Below are positions 11,436-23,420 of a DNA stretch of 64,000 bases, piece after piece. Positions within the stretch are counted from its first letter, which is position 1. Every line of letters starts with the position of its first letter. Under the pieces are notes generated by a model. It saw nothing but the letters and a program-made list of their open reading frames with translations. It was not told the DNA's origin and searched no databases. Source of the stretch: Aplidium turbinatum (Eukaryota; Chordata; Ascidiacea; Aplousobranchia; Polyclinidae); NCBI GenBank assembly GCA_918807975.1, contig OU964926.1, positions 21,335,996 through 21,399,995 on the forward strand. The letters are read 5' to 3'. Position numbers and translations under genes: made by a program.

Positions 11436-11747
11436 ATGCCTAAAAGGGATTTACTAACTTCAAACAGAGGCCAACTATTGTTTTCATCAACTTTTTTCGT
11501 CAGTATCGTACTTTTTATATTAATGTGGTGTTCAAACGCGTTGGCATACTGCAGTCAAGGTTGCCGTCACAGTTTGGTGGCGGCCAGGCTCCATGATGAA
11601 GAAGGGCTTGAAAGATTTAACAATGTTGTGATAAAGCTGCTAGCATCATTTTCTGTTAGTGAAGTAGTCTTGTTCCAACAATATGCAGTTCCTCACAACC
11701 TGCTGAGACAGTTTCAGATAATAACTTGCATGATTTCTTTATCATAA
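11436..11747 (+). CDS. Possible small secreted protein, unknown family
   Basis: This 103-codon open frame has a basic N-terminus (MPKRDLLTSNR) followed by a strongly hydrophobic stretch, residues about 15-37. The stretch ends SNALAY, a plausible signal-peptidase site. The mature part begins YCSQGCRHSL and continues as a charged, helix-like segment (HDEEGLERFNNVV). A TATATA word lies about 60 bp upstream, and a 7-codon upstream ATG frame precedes the start. No family is recognised and no polyA signal is obvious. It could be an exon of a larger gene, or a chance frame. Confidence 0.35.
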   Translation: MPKRDLLTSNRGQLLFSSTFFVSIVLFILMWCSNALAYCSQGCRHSLVAARLHDEEGLERFNNVVIKLLASFSVSEVVLFQQYAVPHNLLRQFQIITCMISLS

Positions 11748-12691
11748 TAGCCTACAGCTGTGATTAGACACAAAGAGACTGCTGCGGTTTAATGTAGGCT
11801 ACCGTATGTTAGACTCGCAAAAGCAGAAAAGGATGTGAAGTGACTTGTGTGTTTGAAAGACGTTTCAGATAAGATAAACAATGTGATCAAGCTTGCTATA
11901 GGAGTGAACGAAAGCACGTTTCAATTTTAGGGCAGAGTTTACAAACTTATGACGCAAACAGTTTTAAGAGCTTACAAAGAAGTTCTTATGTAAACATCAG
12001 TGTGTTTATGTAAAATATGATGCAATGGCTCACTCAAAAAAAAACTATATTACCTTGTATTATATAAGGTAGAACTTTTATCTGACATCAGGACAATATT
12101 GACTTACTATTCTATTAGCAACTATGCATTTTTTTTATTTGGCAACATTTGTTTTAGTATATCTGACCGCATTGGTAACGAACCTTTAAAACGTCATCGA
12201 TGAATATCTTGATCGGTAAGTGAAAAAACAGTAGGCTTATACAGCAGTAAGCTAAGCGTTCACTGAACATAACTTTAATATCTAGCTAAATTTTGAGGTA
12301 TATCTTTTGATTAGAATAGATTGACTGGGCGTTCCATCCATTTTGCTACAAAGATAATCATGTTCATAAAAAATCAAAAGGTTAAGTGGGCTGCATTATG
12401 TAGAATAATCCTGCGACTTACAGCATGGCAGCAACCAGTGGAAATAAAACAGTGCAATTCTCCAGTGCAGCATAGTTGACTTCGCAATTGTGCACTCACT
12501 CTAAGCGACAAATCTAAGTGTTATAAAAATTTTAAACGGAACAAGTCGAGAGTCGAGATGCACTTTCGCTGTGTGGGAGTGGATTCTGTGCTAAAGGCCT
12601 AGATAAGAATCTTGAAGTTTTCCAGGGATTAAGTTGGATATTTGTCTTTTCGTGGTTTTGGTGCAAATATAAAAGCTTGAAAAACATGTAG
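11748..12691. other. No gene recognised
   Basis: AT-rich spacer between the small open frame and a hAT element. No matching repeat ends. Confidence 0.4.
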
Positions 12692-12699
12692 GCTATACC

Positions 12700-13118
12700 C
12701 ATGGCCACCTAAAGATACGGCCTAATTTGTCACATTTTGCAGAAATTTCCAGGTTTTTTTAACTTTGGGCAAACGTTTAAATAAATTTTTCTAAAAATTA
12801 GATTTTTACGCTTTCTTTACTCTTTTTCCCAGATGACACAATAGGTTTTAACATCCTCACATGTTGAAAAACAAAGAAAATTTGATTTCGAAGATTTTAG
12901 TCAGACTGTTAATTTTTCAATAACAGTCTGATTTTGCGATTTTCAACTTACTTTTTTCTCGTTTGCTATTGCTTCCCCAAGGCAACAAAAAAGTTTTATG
13001 TCATTAGGAAATCGCAAAAAGTAAAAACATCTCAAAAAATGTCAGTCAAGCACTAGCAGTAGCTGTAATCAAAATTTGCAAAATGTGACAAATCAGGCCG
13101 CATCTCCAGGTGGCCATG
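12700..13118. mobile_element. Non-autonomous hAT-like element (family 3), copy 1
   Basis: The 419-bp element has long inverted ends beginning CATGGCCACCT and extending about 40 bp to TTTTGCAG. Flanking 8-bp duplications GCTATACC are at 12692-12699 and 13119-13126. It contains an internal palindrome (TCAGACTGTTA / TAACAGTCTGA). A near-identical copy is at 26106-26520. Confidence 0.92.
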
Positions 13119-13126
13119 GCTATACC

Positions 13127-14442
13127 GCAGTACTTTCATAACCCCACCGATATCAAGAAAACCAGCAGCGTACACAATCCGGGGAAAAACCCAACTGTTT
13201 TCTAGTGATATGAGGTGGATGTTAAAAATAGCCTCCTATAAGCTAACACTGCACCAACCCATCCAAACGAGAGAGATAAGCGTGCCGTAAATCTACAATT
13301 TGCGATGTGCAATCGAAAAACTTAAGCATTCACCTACCGTTAAATTTCTGTCAAGATATTGTTTGTGCTATAACAGTTAAAACAGATGTTATTTGATCTT
13401 AATTGTAGAAATTGCGCTGTCGCGATTATGAAAATATAATTTTTTAATTCAATTGTTTGAGTTTTGGTGGCTTAAATTGTGTAGCCTACATGTGAACGGG
13501 AGTCGTAACTTATTTATCAGTTTAAATTTAAGTCACAAAGATTGAAAACAATAATCACCAGCAACTTCAATAAATCGGTGGACAGCTTGGGTTAATTTGC
13601 TTCCCCAAAGTTGGTTCTCCCTAAATCAGTTTTAAACTGCGAAGAAGTATTTTTTGAAAGTATGTTTGTTGGAGTGCAGAAAACAGCAGTCTATCTTTGT
13701 GACGCGAAACTCAAACCGCATAACATATCTTGCTCAACTACAAACTAGGCTATACCCATACAGCACAAAGCAATACGACATAAGAGCTTTCACCAACCTT
13801 GCAGAGGCAATGATGGCTTGGTTGCGCTACATGTCTATCATAGACTGACTACAATACCACTCTAAAACGGTAAGAACTTATACGGAAAAAAAGAAACTAT
13901 CAAAATGGGGAGATAAATTTTGGAAAAGTTGCCTTACGTCATAGACGTCTCGCAAACTAAAAAACTGAAGATTATCAGCCACTTCCTTTTTCCTAGAGGT
14001 TCAATCAAAAGAAAAAATATACAGATCCTTTTTCCTATCAAGAATTTTCTGTCCAGATAAGACCATCAAAACCAAAAACATTCTGCATCCAATTCCAGTT
14101 GTTCAAATTGTGTTTGACAAGGAGAATAAATTTAGAAGTGTACGTAGACTTATCATCGGGGTGAATAAAAATAACTTAAAAATACTTATATTATGTTGAT
14201 CGTTATATAAGACGGTATTTTAGACCCCGGTCAGTAGTCTATTAAATGCATTTTTAATAAACTTTCTGGTAGATACGAAAATGCCGAATCACAACAGCAA
14301 CAGTTGATTGTATACCCATTTCCCTTCACAGAATTTTTTAAACAAAAATTTATAACTAAGAGTAAGACCCTAGGAGGAAATACGGAGAGTGGCACATGTT
14401 GGAATACAGTAAGTACGATCAAGGTTTTTCCAAAAAGCTGAA
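13127..14442. other. No firm gene
   Basis: Upstream flank of the first receptor gene. A 64-codon frame at 13654-13848 ends in MAWLRYMSIID and follows an acceptor-like TGCAG, but no partner exon was found. No TATA box near 14443 was convincing. Confidence 0.35.
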
Positions 14443-17400
14443 ATGTCTTCAACTGTTGCCATGACTTCCAAGCCTTTCGAAACTTTCATGAGAGAAAACA
14501 ACACATATCTAAACTTGACCACAGCACAGTAAGTATACTACAATATTTTATATTATCGTACTTTGATTGACTGCAATGAAGTTTGATAGTTGTTGTAAGT
14601 TGCTTGGCATGTTGAAAAAAAATGTATCTTAAATTAGATTGCTCGACATGAAACTGTTGATTTGTAATTTGCAACAGATAAATAAAAATATCTTATTTTG
14701 TTGTAAGTGCCAACTCTACTCAGGTTTCCAATGCGGCTTAGACAAATATTGATTGTTAGCTTTACTAGAATACTTTTTGACTCAACGTAATCGTGAATTT
14801 TTTTTATTTTTTTTATTGCATTTCAGACCTTACGAGCGTCCGTTCACGGATACCGCCATTATAGTATCCGCTGTTATATTGCTCACCTTCTTAGTTCTCG
14901 GATTGGTAGGCAACATCCTCACCATTGTGGTCATTACCAGAAGCCCCAAACTGAAGTAAGTGCTTGAAGTAGGTGGTTAGACTACATTGGTGTACCCGGT
15001 TAGAAACTGTATCACGATTGTATTGTAGGGTTAAGATTCTAGAAATTCCGATTCTGAAATTTAAGCTACATTTTTGTTCTTATGCCAGGATTTATCAACG
15101 TCACATCTAACTGTTTTGAAACAGAGCAAGGTATTTTATTTGCTAAACTAAGCGATTTATTTCTGCCTCAAATAGTTTTTTTTTTTCACTATTTCAATAA
15201 ATAAACCATTTTTTAGCTTTCATGCGTACCTTTAATCCGGAAAAACCAAAAATTTTATTTGATTTTGTTTATGAGTTTCAGATAAAAGTTTGCTTTGTGT
15301 AGGGGTGTGCTTTTATTTCAGTTGGTGGCCTATCTAAAGCAAGTGTTACGACACAACCGTAGAATCCTCAAGACAGAATAGAGTACTTGCCTCGAATAAA
15401 ATCTCTTGATAAAAACTTAAAATGAGATTTTCATCTCCAAGAATTTCTCTTTTCAACATTTATTTTTTTCTAGAAATATCTTCATGAGCTTCATCGTGTC
15501 TCTCTGCGTTTCCGACTTATGGTCGGCCATGATCAGTTGGTTGTTTCTCTATAGAAGAACATGGGGATTTGATGTATGGGATCCACTGCCTTCACCTTTT
15601 TGCAGAGTAGGCGATATGTATAAAACTACATTTTTCCTAACAACCAGTCAAAATAACATTTATGCTGCTACAGTAATTATTTATACAGACACAACTGTCA
15701 TTTTCATTTCCTTTATAAACTTGTTCATTTTTAATCGTAATCCACCTTTGAACAGAAACCTATCAATAGAAATTTAGCAACATTTTTTTTTTCTTTGTTT
15801 TCGCAATTACACAATGTTGTTTTGAAGAGGTAACCTAATCATCAGGTAACACGTTGTGTTTTGAATAGTAGGTGTTGTTTGTAGAGACAAAACAATTCCA
15901 CTTTTGCATTTATAGTTAATGTCGTAGCTTATGCACTCTGAGATAAAACAATCACTTTGCGTCATTTTTTTGAACGTCACACATTATGTTCTTACAATTC
16001 ATCATGATTAACTCGATATTGGAAAAGCACAGATGATTCTTCTAAATATAATTTTCTGAAACAAAATTCACCCTTTTTACGTTAATTCAATGCTTTGAGG
16101 CCTTATATTAATGTAAAGTGAACAGATTGTGCTATCTTGGCATCGTTACACTAAATAATTGTCAGTTTGTCAAAAGTTAGGGTATTTTAAAGACCCGTTG
16201 GTAGTTGAAGGGTTAAATAAACTACTTAACATACTTAGCTTTAATAATCTTTGTTGAGTTATGAAGTTGTTATATTTCTATCTGTTTCTTTGCAGTTTTA
16301 TTGGGCGAGTGATTTAATGACCAATTACGTTACTGCCTGGCATATTCTCTCATTTGCGATCCTTCGATATCTTTCCTGTCAATTCCCGATTACATTTTCA
16401 AAAATTAAGTTGAAACACGCAAAGGTGAGCAACACAAAGCTTATTAAAATTTTAAATCTTTTGATTACCTTTAAAGACAATAAGTTAATATGACTGATAA
16501 ATTATGAGCAATCCTTATTTTTACTGCAACAGACTTAACCAAAAATCGTAATTTCATAAGGTTGTTTTTAAACTTACAAATTGGATTGATAAATCTTAAT
16601 AAAATTTTTAGAAACACTAAATTTTCAGCTTTAGTTGGTTTAAGTCCAGTTACAAACGAGATAAGAAATAAACGAAATCAATCAACTTTTTGAAATGTTT
16701 TATAACGTTATCTTAGGCTGCTTATAGCTCCATATAAAGTAAACCATCTTTACATAGTTAATACTATTTAACCTTGAACAGTTATTTAATGTCCATTTTC
16801 TCACTGAACTAGTACGAAATGAAAGCATGTTCACAGTCTTGCTCTATAAATCTGTTAAAAATGAACCTCATCTTGTTGTCTTCAATGCGAATTTTCCGCT
16901 ATTTAAATTCAACTTTTATGTTTTCAAGATGTTGATAGCAGCAATGTGGACTTTGTCGTTTCTTCTCGGATTTATTCCATTTTTCATCTTTTTTGATGCA
17001 AGATCGATTGATAGATCCAGTGACGAGCCCAATGCTAGATGGCCTGCTTGTACTGTTACTCTTGAATGGTAAGGATCCTGCGTTATAGATAAAATTCCAT
17101 AAAAGTATTACAAACAAAAATGTTGTAAGCTGCAATTATGTTGAAAACGTCTTTAGGGGCTTTTTTTTATTGTCGGTAGACCTACTTACAGATTAATGAG
17201 ATTATGCATTAATGCTACGAAGCTAGCCGACTAAGAAATATTTTAAGATTGTTATAACAAGAAAGTTTCTCCCTTAATGCACAGGTACCAGCAATACACC
17301 ACCTACCAGAAATTGGCATACCCCGTATTGCTATATACTCCCACGGCCGCCATGGTGATAATATCAATTTGTCTCTGCATCTCTGTGTGCAAACGATCAA

Positions 17401-19203
17401 GGAAGTTGAAATATGCAACAAATGGGCAAAAGCAACGCCAAAAAGAACGTCAGGCAGTATTGCAAGTCTTTCTCATCGTGATATCTTACCTCATTGGCTA
17501 CATTCCCTTCACAGGTAGACTCTATAGACACATGTGCACTGCAGTAGTAGATTAGATTTAGTTTAGTTTATTTAAAATTTAGAGTCCGTGCCATTACACC
17601 AAGTAACGTACAGCAGCAAAACATTGAAAAGTATATGTTGGTTTTGCAGAAAGATTCTAAATTGTTTTTGATTAGGGGCTGTCCATAATAGATGTCCTCA
17701 TAAAATTGCAAAAAATGACCCTCTCTTCCCATGTCCGCAAAATGTTCGTACTGTATCTATGGCACGAAACAGCTTAATCCGCTTTCGGGATTTTGCTCTA
17801 TTTACGTACCACAAACCTAAGTTGTTTCTGGCAGAACACAGGGGTCGACACTCGACTCGACTTTGCTGAGCACCCCCAACATCGGGATCTACCACAAAAA
17901 AAGAAAAGTTGCGCAAAATAGAAAAAAAAAATACCACAAAAAAAAAACCATGTAAAAAAAATCCCACATAAGGCAACGTCGACCAAAGGATGCGAGAACT
18001 AGTTACCCTCCCCCGCACTGGTGACCCCCAACGTTCAGAACAACGCAGGGCACTCTACCTTTGCGTGTCTCGGGCAAACCCAGCCCTCAGACACTGGTGG
18101 GGTGTTATGTGGCACGAAACAGCTTAATCCACTTTCGGGATTTTTCTCTATTTAGGTGCCACAAACCTAAGTTGTTTCTGGTGGAACACAGGGGTCGACT
18201 TGCCTCCGCTGAGCACCCCCAACATTGGGAGCTCCCACGTAAGGCAACGTCGACCAAAGGGTGTGAGGACTAGTCACCTTCCCGCATATCAATAAAAAGT
18301 CCGCAATTTGTAAATTCCTCTGATTACGAACGTCTGTTATAGACAGCCTCTTAAACCATTTAGAATAATGACAATCTTCACAGCAGAATTGCATCTTTAT
18401 GTCTATAAGTTGACGAAGTTAGATTTGTAAACTACTAAGTTTTGAATTAATTATGAAGTAGGCTACATGCTGGTATGGTGGCGGGAGCCGGAATCCCTTT
18501 GTGAAAAGTTCAAACATTTTTATGTTTTAAGCTGAAAGACATGGATAAATCTATTTAATTTAGCTTGCAGCTATGACCTAGTTAGACTCAACTGATGAAC
18601 CACTTATTGTAGACATTGTTATGTATAGCTTTTAGTGGCGGATCCAAAGGGAAGATATAGCCCCACCTTAAACACCAATAAGTAACTTTATCCACCGTGT
18701 ATTTACAAGGTCAGATAAATGCAGACCTACACATCATTGTGTTTTGTTGTAATCGCCCATCTTAAAGCTACCAACTATAGATCCGCCACTGATAACTTTA
18801 GGCTTACTACCAGGTTTATATGACATGTTGATAATTAATAAAATCTATTTTATGTGTAGGCCTATGATTATTGCCCAATCTAACCTTGTCGTCTGTTTCA
18901 GCTTATGAGTTCTGGTCAGTTCAGCCTCGTCCAAACACCAGATATAACAGACAGTTCGATTATTGGTTTGGAATGATCGAGTATTATTTCATTCGATTTT
19001 CGGAATGCCTCAACCCTATTTTCTACAACCTCGGCTCTTCAAAAATGCGTCGACACACAAAGAAGTTTCTAGAAGAGAAGCTGTGCTGCTGCCCAGAAAG
19101 CGAGAGTCAGTCAGCCACAAACAGCACAAGCGCTACAACAACCTTAAAGACAAAGATTCAAACGGTTGCTGTTGTTTCAACTGACAACGAATTGGGAGAA
19201 TGA
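14443..19203 (+). CDS. Rhodopsin-class 7TM receptor, copy 1 (7 exons)
   Basis: Join 14443-14528, 14827-14955, 15474-15606, 16296-16424, 16929-17068, 17285-17514 and 18902-19203. All introns are GT-AG with matching phases, giving 382 residues. The extracellular N-terminus has two N-glycosylation motifs (NNT, NLT). TM1 has GLVGNILTIVV. TM2 has SLCVSDLWSA with the conserved Asp. Paired Cys are at PFC before TM3 and at WPAC in loop 2. TM3 ends AILRY, so the usual D/ERY is LRY. TM5 has the conserved Pro (KLAYPVLL). TM6 is FLIVISYLIGYIP without CWxP. TM7 is ECLNPIFYN. The C-tail holds CCC, a possible palmitoylation site, and many Ser/Thr. The family is orphan or chemoreceptor-like; the ligand is unknown. 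It is paralogous to the gene at 35284-41991. Confidence 0.9.
17760..18287. repeat. Duplicated block in receptor intron 6
   Basis: About 180-260 bp starting TGGCACGAAACAGCTTAATC occurs at 17760-18020 and again at 18110-18287, in the same orientation. Shared words include CCACAAACCTAAGTTGTTTC and GGCAACGTCGACCAAAGG. Just upstream, at 17674, is an AGGGGCTGTCCATA sequence that looks like a transposon end, without a visible partner. Confidence 0.75.
18633..18791. mobile_element. Non-autonomous hAT element in receptor intron 6
   Basis: The 159-bp element has ends TAGTGGCGGATCCA and ATAGATCCGCCACTG. Flanking ATAGCTTT (18625-18632) and ATAACTTT (18792-18799) match at 7 of 8 bases. Confidence 0.82.
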
Positions 19204-19378
19204 AAACTTTTTCTAAAGCCACAATTTGTAATAGGCTAAGCTTAAAGTTTGCTGATGGCTGCTGTACCGTATTGCTGCTTTGCAGGATCATCATCTTCTG
19301 TGGTTTTGCCACCTTTTCCTTTTGTTCCCGTTCACTATTTGTAACTTTGTCGTTGCTGTTGTTTTCCGACAAAGAAAA

Positions 19379-19384
19379 AATAAA
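19379..19384 (+). promoter_or_regulatory. PolyA signal of receptor copy 1
   Basis: AATAAA about 175 bp after the stop codon, followed by a short TTGAA-type repeat and then the LTR element. The repeat tail leaves open that part of this 3' region is itself retrotransposon-derived. Confidence 0.6.
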
Positions 19385-19411
19385 TTGAATTGAAATTGAA
19401 TTGAATTGACA

Positions 19412-19982
19412 GGTCACGATTTCTTTCTATCTCTTACCAGGAAAAAGACTTGGAAAGATTCAATGACGTAGTTTGATGGGTCAACCGAAAAGCAGTCAAT
19501 TAAATGTCGAATAATTCTACTAGCGAAATGATAATCTGACTTCTTGAAGAACTTTAACGAACGGCTTCTCAAATAACTCTAATTTCTGCATCAACTACCA
19601 ATCCACAACTCATAGCACAACTCTCATAACCAACTCAATAATAATCATCATATCATAATACAACTCCCATAATAATAATAATTACACAAACTACACCACT
19701 ATTTATAGTTGGCTGTTCAGTCCAGTAACTTCGAGAAGGTTACATCATAAAGAACCATCGTTCGGTCACGTAGCATTTAAATGTAAACAACAGAAGTCTC
19801 TAGAAGGTCACGTAGGGAAAATGATTCCAGAAAACACGTTACATAATACAGATTTCGTCATCAGAGGTTACTTCAGGTCATAACCGATAATAACACATCG
19901 CACCAGAATTCTACAACCAAACAACACGCTCGTTGAAGATACAAAGCAAGCCATCGCGAGGCATTGCACCTTGATTGTGACA
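19412..19982 (-). repeat. 3' LTR of the element
   Basis: Direct copy of 21056-21626, same length, only a few differences. Lies about 30 bp after the polyA signal of the first receptor gene. Confidence 0.92.
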
Positions 19983-20075
19983 TACGCCCCCCCTTAGAAT
20001 ATTGTTGCAAACAATATAACAACACAATCAATACAAAACACACCACAAAACAATTAATTACTCAATAATCAATTC

Positions 20076-20906
20076 TCATAAGTCCATCGTTGCATGATCT
20101 ACCAACGATAGCTTTCTCAAAACAATAGTTACGTTTTCTGCGAAAGTTCCAACGTCCGCAATGTTTTCAATGCACCGGCGAGCAAGATGACCCATCTTCC
20201 TACATCGGAAACACCTCCTCTCCGGACAGTCCTTGGCGAGATGACCTTCTTTATGACAATTGTAGCAAGCCTTTTCATCAAAAGGGCAGCTCCTGGCTAT
20301 GTGTCCAATCTCTACACATCGGTAGCAATGGTTGTCACGGCAACGTCTGTTTTCCGAATGTCCGCCGTCAGCAACGCACTCCCTGGCGAAGTGTCCGCGT
20401 CTACCGCATCTATAGCAAACTCCAAATGGTCGTCGCCTGCCTCTTCTCCTCGGTTCATCGCGCTCGTAATATCCGTCATCGTGAGATCGTTGCTGATTAT
20501 CTGCAGAACAATCTCGAGCAAAGTGACCTTTCTTGCCACAAGAATAACAAGTAACTTCAGAATTTCTCTCAATAACATTTCCGATTATAAGATCAACTAA
20601 AGAGTTTTGCAAACATAACGCTTTCACAGTCCCACTACAATATGGTGTTTCGATGTCTATCATCGCTAACGGTCCTTGAATTGAAGTGTTATTAATCTTT
20701 ATCACATGGCCAGTTTTTCCCGTTAACTGACTGTCTTTAACCAAATCTCTCCTCACTATTATACCAGTAGAACCAGAATCACGTAAAACTTTTACCTTTT
20801 TGTTTCCAACTTTTCCATCTACTACTGGCAGGTAATCTTCAGGTATTATTTTTCCGCAAACATCTTCATCCGGTTTCTCCTCCCCAAGCTTGGGTTCAGG
20901 AATCAT
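20076..20906 (-). CDS. Aspartic-protease-like plus five CCHC zinc-knuckle protein of LTR element
   Basis: This 276-codon frame is in the same orientation as the element. Residues about 30-115 contain a retropepsin-like segment with RDSGSTGIIV, where DSG is the expected catalytic triplet, and a later LIIGN motif. Five zinc knuckles of the C-x2-C-x4-H-x4-C type follow, such as CYSCGKKGHFARDC and CYNCHKEGHLAKDC. Arg-rich linkers separate them, and the array resembles that of host CNBP. In canonical elements the knuckles precede the protease; here they follow it. The frame looks whole over this span. It could supply a nucleic-acid-binding product in trans. The Met at 20906 may not be the true start. 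Confidence 0.8.
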   Translation of the reverse strand: MIPEPKLGEEKPDEDVCGKIIPEDYLPVVDGKVGNKKVKVLRDSGSTGIIVRRDLVKDSQLTGKTGHVIKINNTSIQGPLAMIDIETPYCSGTVKALCLQNSLVDLIIGNVIERNSEVTCYSCGKKGHFARDCSADNQQRSHDDGYYERDEPRRRGRRRPFGVCYRCGRRGHFARECVADGGHSENRRCRDNHCYRCVEIGHIARSCPFDEKACYNCHKEGHLAKDCPERRCFRCRKMGHLARRCIENIADVGTFAENVTIVLRKLSLVDHATMDL

Positions 20907-21055
20907 TAACGCACAACCGCATCGATAAACGTCCTCTGTGTTTTTCTCATTCTTTCCAGACTGATTGGAAAGAGAAAACGACTTGTCCTTGCATTCCTTC
21001 GCTTCGGTTTTTCGGTTATATTCCTTTTCGGTTTTTCCCGGACGAGCCCCCAGAA

Positions 21056-21626
21056 TGTCACGATTTCTTTCTATCTCTTACCAGGAAAAAGACTTGGAAA
21101 GATTCAATGACGTAGTTTGATGGGTCAACCAAAAAGCAGTCAATTAAATGTCGAATAATTCTACTAGCGAAATGATAATCTGACTTCTTGAAGAACTTTA
21201 ACGAACGGCTTCTCAAATAACTCTAATTTCTGCATCAACTACCAATCCACAACTCATAGCACAACACTCATAACCAACTCAATAATAATCATCATATCAT
21301 AATACAACTCCCATAATAATAATAATTACACAAACTACACCACTATTTATAGTTGGCTGTTCAGTCCAGTAACTTCGAGAAGGTTACATCATAAAGAACC
21401 ATCGTTCGGTCACGTAGCATTTAAATGTAAACAACAGAAGTCTCTAGAAGGTCACGTCGGGAAAATGATTCCAGAAAACACGTTACATAATACAGATTTC
21501 GTCATCAGAGGTTACTTCAGGTCATAACCGATAATAACACATCGCACCAGAATTCTACAACCAAACAACACGCTCGTTGAAGATACAAAGCAAGCCATCG
21601 CGAGGCATTGCACCTTGATTGTGACA
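21056..21626 (-). repeat. 5' LTR of the element
   Basis: Direct copy of 19412-19982, followed inward by the tRNA-Pro-type primer site after three bases. Confidence 0.92.
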
Positions 21627-22911
21627 GTAGTCCAAGGAGCACTTTTGGATCATTACAATTTTAGAGGCCCGAGACCTTTCCAAGACACTCAGGAACTTGA
21701 ATAAAAGAACAGCGCGTATTCATTTAGTATAGCTTGTTTACATCCAAGCCACGTCTTCCTCTGACAAAGTTACTATCAATTTTGTTATTTCACTCCCTTG
21801 AAAGGTATATTGCTTTTTTGAAGGTTTCTTGTTATGCTGCCCATGGGGACTCGAGATATAATTTTTACTGGGCTCAAAATATCTTTTCAACCAAGGCTTT
21901 TCAAACTGTGTGTCGCGGGGTGACATAGAAATTTCTTTTTTAAAATAAGGTCGCAGAGCAAAAAGGTTTAACGATCTCTGCTTTCAACGGCCCATTTGTT
22001 TTGTTTGTTTATCATCCACCAGCACCAAGACATCAATTTCAAAGCCAATTGGTGCGCAGTCCTTGCTTGGTGTTGAGTGTCAAGTTGTGCTAGTCTATTT
22101 CAGAAGCACACCTGAAATGTTGTTGAGATACGATTTTTCCAGCCCTAAGTTTTATTGCCAAGTTTTGCCAGTTTTAAATTTTATAGAGCTTTTCAAAAAG
22201 TGCCTATATTAATGTCGAAGAGGCACGATCTATGATTTATTCAATCAGGTCATGTCGTAATGTGTTGAATCGATGGAATACTGGCCTATGTGTTGTGAGT
22301 GTATTTGGCACAATAAAGAAACGCAGCTTACGTCACCAAAGCTTTACCATTGCCCATGTGCTTCAGCAACGCACATTAAAAATTATTCTACATTTAGCGG
22401 CATCTAGTGGATAAAATAATTGGAAAAACAAACACTTTAACAAGCGGGAATTTTTAATTTGTTAACCTCATGATAGGACGTGCTTCAATGGCGTAAAACC
22501 TCTTCAAGCCTTTCAAAATTAATCTTCCAAAAAATATTACTCTATTTTCTACTAGAACTGAAAAATTTTGACAATAAATACAAATCAAACAAATACAAAA
22601 TTGTTAACTGAGTAAGCCTAAGTGCAAGGTTGTGTTGTAGTTGGTTAAAAGCGTTGTATTGGATTTTTATTTATTGTCTTTGCTTTTCTTTGAAAATTGT
22701 GCATGTTTCCTGTTTCATCGTTTGCGGTGGCGACCATGATTGACATTGATGTGTCCGCAGAGAACTGTTTTACAAGAGAGTTAGTCTTTGAATGAATTAG
22801 AGACCCAAGAATGCATTTTTAAAGGATAGGTCTAAACAAGATTTCTTTAATCGCGTAGCCTAGTCTGTACGGATATTTGAAAAAACTAGCTTGACATAAC
22901 TGAATCTGTGC
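21627..22911. other. No gene recognised
   Basis: Contains GCTTTTCAAACTGTGTGTCGCGG near 21893, which resembles a degraded hAT end. A CACAATAAAG word near 22310 could be a retrotransposon tail. No complete element or exon set was found. Confidence 0.35.
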
Positions 22912-22919
22912 AACGAAAA

Positions 22920-23412
22920 CAGGGATATCTAGAGAAGGGGATACGAAGGCTCACAGCCATTGCCTTATTCTGATGACACTACCAGGGCGGTAGTTTGCAG
23001 CGCGTGAAACATGCGGTTTTTTTCAAAATTGCAGAAAGTTTTGTAGTGCAACTGGTACAGTCAGCTACAGAAGACAATTAGTAAATGTTACATAGAGTAT
23101 ATTTAAAGAATACTTGTTTGGAAAGACAGTGAAAAGTTACCAGTAAGTTTTTTTTCTGAACAAAGCCTTTGCGGTAGGCTAGATGTAAAGCAAGTATACG
23201 GGTAGTTAAATTAACAAGTAACCATGAGCATGCAGTGAGTATCCAGGCCTGATGCTAACAGCGCAACGCAGGTTATCGTAACAAGATTTATTAAACTACT
23301 ATCGGTGCCAATTGTCATTTTACGATAAACAGAGATTATTTACGATAAACAATAGCCCTTCTATTATCAGACGTAATAAAAGTCTTCGTATCCCCTTCTT
23401 TAGATATCCCTG
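22920..23412. mobile_element. Non-autonomous hAT element (family 4)
   Basis: The 493-bp element has about 30-bp inverted ends beginning CAGGGATATCTAGAGAAGGG. Perfect 8-bp duplications AACGAAAA lie at 22912-22919 and 23413-23420. No coding capacity. Confidence 0.95.
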
Positions 23413-23420
23413 AACGAAAA

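Larger units (their letters stand above)
19412..21626 (-). mobile_element. Young non-autonomous LTR element
   Basis: Two direct 571-bp LTRs (19412-19982, 21056-21626) enclose about 1.07 kb. The orientation is minus. A primer site TGGGGGCTCGTCCGGGAA (21035-21052), which matches the 3' end of tRNA-Pro, lies beside the 5' LTR. A G-rich polypurine tract (19983-19996) lies beside the 3' LTR. LTRs start TGTCAC and end GTGACA. The LTRs are about 99 percent identical, so insertion was recent. No clear target duplication was found. The interior has one reading frame and no reverse transcriptase or integrase, so movement would need another element. The LTR family is not identified. Confidence 0.9.

Noticed and set aside
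20187-20600. 137-codon plus-strand frame
   Set aside because: Antisense shadow of the zinc-knuckle frame of the LTR element; it has no domain of its own.
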